A stretch of 64,000 bases of DNA from Chloroflexota bacterium (lineage in GTDB: Bacteria; Chloroflexota; Dehalococcoidia; Lucifugimonadales; SAR202-VII-2). The notes beneath the pieces are model-generated. The model had not been told where the DNA came from and did not search any database. It was given only the letters and a program-made list of their open reading frames with translations. Position 1 is the stretch's first letter, and every line of letters begins with the position of its first letter. A program made the position numbers and the translations under genes. Positions 60,736-64,000 of this stretch are shown here, one piece after another. The stretch is from the NCBI GenBank assembly GCA_003228115.1, contig QEVV01000004.1:1-64000 (forward strand). Direction: 5' to 3'.

Positions 60736-61086
60736 ATGACCAATCTAACCGGCGAGCGATGTGTCGCCTGCCGCGCCGACTCCCCTCACGTCACCGACGA
60801 GGAAATCAAACTCCTGAGCCCCATCATCCCCGAATGGGAACTCATAGAAGAGGACGGCATCCGCAAGCTCCAACGCACCTTCCGCTTTTCAGGGTTCGTT
60901 CAAGCCCTCGCCTTCACCAACCAGATCGGCGCAATCGCTGAGGACGAAGGGCATCACCCCAAGCTCGTCACCGAATGGGGCCGCGTAGGCGTGACCTGGT
61001 GGTCCCACAAGATCCGCGACCTCCATCGCAACGACTTCATCATGTCATCCAAGACCGACATGGCATTTGCTGCTGCGGAGGCCTAG
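60736..61086 (+). CDS. 4a-hydroxytetrahydrobiopterin dehydratase (PhhB/DCoH family)
   Basis: The 116-residue protein has the family pattern FRFSGFVQALAFTNQIGAIAEDEGHHPKL, with the catalytic His pair, and WSHKIRDLHRNDFIMSSKTD. It recycles pterin carbinolamine, though many bacterial homologues act elsewhere. AAGGAGG precedes the ATG at 60736. It ends 90 bp before a clear terminator. Confidence 0.9.
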   Translation: MTNLTGERCVACRADSPHVTDEEIKLLSPIIPEWELIEEDGIRKLQRTFRFSGFVQALAFTNQIGAIAEDEGHHPKLVTEWGRVGVTWWSHKIRDLHRNDFIMSSKTDMAFAAAEA

Positions 61087-61177
61087 GCGCGAGGATCCTT
61101 GTCATTTCGACCGGAGCGAAAGCGCAGCGGAGAAATCCTACCCGCCAAGACGAGCCCACAATCCAAGATGAAAAAGA

Positions 61178-61206
61178 AAGGGGCGGCTCTCTGAGCCGCC
61201 CCTTAT
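61178..61206 (+). terminator. Hairpin terminator after phhB-like gene
   Basis: GGGGCGGCTC-TCT-GAGCCGCCCC is a perfect 10-bp stem followed by TTATC. On the minus strand CTTTCTTTTTC follows, so it also serves the convergent fmdB-like gene. Confidence 0.75.
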
Positions 61207-61233
61207 CATCGTCAATTCGAAACGCTGCCCCGA

Positions 61234-61497
61234 CTAGTTGCGTTCCTTGATGTCCTTCATAACCTTGTTGACTGCGACATCCGCCATCGCCGCGTACTGC
61301 TTCCCCCTCGGTGAGCCTTTGAACTTATCCATAGGGCTCTGCGGGCCACTGGTGCGGCCTCCAAAGGAAAACACCGAGTACACCTGCAGGGTCTCTGCCT
61401 GACAATTGGGACAGGGCACCGGGCCGCCCTCGGAGAACGAGCGCCGGATCTCAAAAGCATGCTCACATTGAGGACATCGGAAGTCATAGAGCGGCAT
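61234..61497 (-). CDS. FmdB family zinc ribbon protein
   Basis: The 87-residue protein starts MPLYDFRCPQCEHAFEIRRS and has a second Cys pair (PCPNCQAE), the FmdB zinc-ribbon layout, then a flexible Ser/Gly-rich tail. Such proteins are called putative regulators; the function is not known. It follows tpiA by 76 bp on the same strand. Confidence 0.9.
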   Translation of the reverse strand: MPLYDFRCPQCEHAFEIRRSFSEGGPVPCPNCQAETLQVYSVFSFGGRTSGPQSPMDKFKGSPRGKQYAAMADVAVNKVMKDIKERN

Positions 61498-61573
61498 AGC
61501 TGTCTCGCTTCAATTGGTTTGTCTGTCTTTTATTGTTTTCGACACTTCTAGCCTACCATAGCCATGGCCAGTC

Positions 61574-62335
61574 CTAGGCGACGCGGGCCTCAGCAGTAGC
61601 CCGGGCAATGGCGACAAATTGGTCGGGCTTCAAGCTGGCCCCGCCCACCAGTGCGCCATCGACGTTCGGCTGACCGACGTACTGGCTGATGTTGTCGGGG
61701 TTGACGCTGCCACCATAGAGGATGGGCGTGTACTTGGCAGCCCCTTCTCCCTGGGCCTCAGCGACAAGCTGTCGCGCGAGGCCGCACATCTCTTCTGCAG
61801 CGGCACCGTCCGCAGCCAGTCCAGTGCCGATGGCCCACACGGGTTCGTAGGCAACGACCACCCGATCAGTCGAAGCCACGCCTTCCAGAGCAGCTCTGAC
61901 CTGAGTTGTGACAACCTCAATGGCCCTGCCCTGTTCACGCTCTTCCAGAACCTCGCCGACACAGAGGATGGGAATGAGGTCGGCGGCCAGCGCGGCCTTG
62001 ACCTTGCGGCTGACCATCTCGTCAGTCTCACCAAAGAGTTGACGCCGTTCCGAATGGCCAACAATGACGTACTTACACAGATGCCTGAGCATATCGGCGG
62101 ATACTTCCCCTGTGAAAGCTCCCTCGTTCTCCCAATGGAGGTTCTGGGCCCCAACGTGCAGCCGTGTCCCTTTCACCAAGCCTGCCACTCGCCCAAGGGA
62201 CACAAAGGGTGGGCAGAGTACGACATCAAGGCCGTCAAGAGCCCCTAGCTCCGCCATTTCGGCGCGGACCAAGGCCTCTGCCTCAGTAAGGGTGGTGTTC
62301 ATCTTCCAGTTGGCAGCTACCAAGGGGTGTGCCAT
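61574..62335 (-). CDS. tpiA: Triosephosphate isomerase
   Basis: The 253-residue glycolytic enzyme has the catalytic Lys in AANWKMN, His in VIVGHSERR, Glu in VVAYEPVWAIGTG and the phosphate loops GGSVN and VGGASL. It follows apgM by 16 bp, part of a pgk-apgM-tpiA glycolytic operon on the minus strand. Confidence 0.97.
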   Translation of the reverse strand: MAHPLVAANWKMNTTLTEAEALVRAEMAELGALDGLDVVLCPPFVSLGRVAGLVKGTRLHVGAQNLHWENEGAFTGEVSADMLRHLCKYVIVGHSERRQLFGETDEMVSRKVKAALAADLIPILCVGEVLEEREQGRAIEVVTTQVRAALEGVASTDRVVVAYEPVWAIGTGLAADGAAAEEMCGLARQLVAEAQGEGAAKYTPILYGGSVNPDNISQYVGQPNVDGALVGGASLKPDQFVAIARATAEARVA

Positions 62336-62351
62336 TGTTCGCCTCGTTCTC

Positions 62352-63563
62352 CTACGGCCCGAATTTAATCAGCTTGTCGGCGTGGGCCAGCGCCTGGAAC
62401 ATCAGGTGCTTAGCATAAAAGGTGCCCAAGGCGCCGGTTGCACATTCGCGCTCACTGAAGGCCCGGCTGCCCGTCCCATGTGTCCATTTGGAATTGATGA
62501 GCACCGGTACCGGGTGCCAACTATGCGCGGCCAAGACTGCTGGCGTCGAGTGGTCTCCGGCTACCACAAGGACATCCGGAGCTAGTTCCAGCAGTGGCGG
62601 CAAAGACTGGTCTAGTGCCTCCAGTGCCCTCGCCTTGCCCAGAAAGTCGCCGTCTTCACCAGCGGCGTCGGCCGGCTTGTAATGGATGTAGAAGAAGTTG
62701 TGCTCCTCATAGTGCTCCCGCAGGGTCTGGACCTCTTCATCAAAGGTTCGCCCCGTGGGAATGATCTTCAAGCCAATGGTGCTGGCGAGCCCCCGATACA
62801 TAGGATAGGCAGCAATCGCCGCAGGGTTGAGCTGGAACTGTTCTCCAAAGGACGGCAGTTCTGGCATCAATGAGAAGCCCCTGAGCATGACCATGTTGGC
62901 CCTATCCCGGCCTCCCAGTATTTCGGCAGCCTTAGCGACGAACTCGTTTATAACCTGCGCCGTCCGCTTGGATGCAGCGTCGCCATCAATCGATTGGCTC
63001 TTCAGCGGAGCGACCCCCGTGCGCTGTGGATCGGTCTCCGAAACGTTGTCGCTCAGACCCTCGCCCTTGATTACCAAAGCGAAGCGGTACCCCTCAACCG
63101 GGTACACCGATATCTGTGCTCCGTCCACCTCGATTTGGTCCAACATTTCAGCCAGGGGAGTGCTCTCAGAAGTCGGTATCCGTCCAGCCCGGCGATCGGT
63201 CAGAATGCCTTGGTCATCGACGGTGCAAAGGTTCCCACGGGCAGCGATCTCGCCCTCTCCCAACGTCAAGCCAATTCCCAAAGCCTCCAAAACGCCCCTG
63301 CCCATGAGGTACTTGACGGGGTCGTAGCCAAACAGGCCAAGGTGGCCAGGGCCGCTGCCTGGGGCTACGCCAGGTAGCACCGGTATGGTCAACCCGCAGG
63401 ATGATTCAGACGCCAGCTTGTCCAGGTTGGGCAGGTCGGCTTCCTCCAATTCGGATCGCCCGTGATCCGGATGGGGCATGCCTCCAAGTCCGTCCACCAC
63501 CAGCATCACGATCTTGGAGTCTGTCGGCTGCACAATGTCGGATAGATATTCGAAATCAATCAT
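62352..63563 (-). CDS. apgM: 2,3-bisphosphoglycerate-independent phosphoglycerate mutase (archaeal type)
   Basis: The 403-residue protein has MLVVDGLGGMPHP at the start, PGSGPGHLGLFGYDP with the catalytic region and VVAGDHSTPAVLAAHSWHPVP metal ligands. This is the ApgM branch of the alkaline-phosphatase superfamily, not the GpmI type. It converts 3- to 2-phosphoglycerate. It sits between pgk and tpiA. Confidence 0.93.
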   Translation of the reverse strand: MIDFEYLSDIVQPTDSKIVMLVVDGLGGMPHPDHGRSELEEADLPNLDKLASESSCGLTIPVLPGVAPGSGPGHLGLFGYDPVKYLMGRGVLEALGIGLTLGEGEIAARGNLCTVDDQGILTDRRAGRIPTSESTPLAEMLDQIEVDGAQISVYPVEGYRFALVIKGEGLSDNVSETDPQRTGVAPLKSQSIDGDAASKRTAQVINEFVAKAAEILGGRDRANMVMLRGFSLMPELPSFGEQFQLNPAAIAAYPMYRGLASTIGLKIIPTGRTFDEEVQTLREHYEEHNFFYIHYKPADAAGEDGDFLGKARALEALDQSLPPLLELAPDVLVVAGDHSTPAVLAAHSWHPVPVLINSKWTHGTGSRAFSERECATGALGTFYAKHLMFQALAHADKLIKFGP

Positions 63564-63589
63564 GAACGCCCCCTCGCCATAGTTCTTCC

Positions 63590-64000
63590 CTACTTATCCG
63601 GCAAGGCAGCTAAGCCTGGCAAGACCTTGCCCTCAAGAAATTCCAGTGAAGCGCCGCCGCCTAGCGATACATGAGAAAGCGCCCTATCGACCCCGAAGGC
63701 TTGCACGGCCTCCGCCGTAGAGCCCCCACCGACAATGGTGGTGGCTTTGCCCTGGAGGTCCGCCAAGGCCTGGGCCACGCGGCGAGTTCCCCAAGCGAAC
63801 GCCTCCCACTCGAAGACCCCCATAGGCCCGTTCCATACTACGGTTCGACATCCGGCCAACTCGCTGGCGTAAGCCTCCGCCGACTCAGGCCCAATGTCGA
63901 GAATGAGCCAGCCGTCTGGTATCTGATCCACTGGCACTGCGCGGAAATCCGCATCCTTGGCAAAAGATTCCGCGGCCACAACATCAGTGGGCAGAAGCAG
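63590..64000 (-). CDS. pgk: Phosphoglycerate kinase, C-terminal part
   Basis: The gene runs off the window edge; only the last 136 residues are visible. They include [25 protein letters not shown] and [21 protein letters not shown], the nucleotide-binding half of phosphoglycerate kinase. It is upstream of apgM by 26 bp. Confidence 0.95.
   Translation of the reverse strand: MLLPTDVVAAESFAKDADFRAVPVDQIPDGWLILDIGPESAEAYASELAGCRTVVWNGPMGVFEWEAFAWGTRRVAQALADLQGKATTIVGGGSTAEAVQAFGVDRALSHVSLGGGASLEFLEGKVLPGLAALPDK

Noticed and set aside
1-64000. Genome-wide TGA reassignment (code 4 or 25)
   Set aside because: Several intact genes end in TGA (methyltransferase at 594, recJ, plsX, methyltransferase at 44067), and long genes contain no internal TGA.

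Overview
The window is GC-rich bacterial chromosome with no rRNA, no CRISPR array and no intact tRNA. The gene set (minCDE, a FabL-type enoyl reductase with paired MaoC-like hot-dog proteins, a fused FAD/Fe-S dehydrogenase, DUF3179, many SDRs, amidohydrolases and Rieske enzymes, plus a dense short intergenic repeat) suggests an uncultured Chloroflexota bacterium, perhaps Dehalococcoidia/SAR202-like. That placement is inference from gene content only. TGA is an ordinary stop here (the methyltransferase at 594, recJ and plsX all end in TGA), so the two in-frame TGA codons described below are not a genome-wide recoding.

Layout. 1-1.5 kb: two copies of the 3' half of a tRNA-Arg(TCT) flank a lone methyltransferase, a scar of site-specific integration. 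1.6-7.5 kb: lipoprotein, VOC protein, MBL hydrolase, membrane proteins, a CDGSH fusion and an SDR. 8-10 kb: minCDE with a good promoter. 10-14.7 kb: tandem universal stress proteins, a flippase-like membrane protein and a zinc alcohol dehydrogenase. 15-22 kb: a probable aromatic-acid catabolic region (4,5-dihydroxyphthalate decarboxylase-like protein, cupin, Rieske dioxygenase beta and alpha, SDR, a WGDGLP-type protein, and a UGSC-family selenoprotein read through TGA). 22-30 kb: LON-domain protein, lipoprotein, pepA, ornithine cyclodeaminase-like protein, fabF, recJ, lepB. 30-43 kb: mostly minus-strand housekeeping (alcohol dehydrogenase, amidohydrolase, thyX, apt, trxB, pncB, serA plus an aminotransferase, tyrS, ribF). 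42.8-44 kb: an AhpD/CMD pair, one member a CxxU selenoprotein. 45-50 kb: a 962-residue FAD/Fe-S dehydrogenase and an ABC exporter. 50-54 kb: a type II fatty-acid cluster (two MaoC-like proteins, plsX, fabG, fabL). 54-58 kb: ygfZ-like, iscA-like, DUF3179 and amidohydrolase genes. 58-60 kb: a sodium:solute symporter under a complete TPP riboswitch, terminator and promoter. 60-64 kb: pterin dehydratase, fmdB-like gene, tpiA, apgM and the end of pgk.

The most notable items are (1) two independent selenoprotein genes, each with an in-frame TGA at a redox-motif position and a SECIS-like hairpin 17-22 nt downstream; (2) a family of at least 13 intergenic elements of about 80-110 bp that form two hairpins whose stems covary between copies, all lying on the same strand regardless of flanking gene direction; and (3) the TPP-controlled symporter, a likely importer of thiamine or a precursor.
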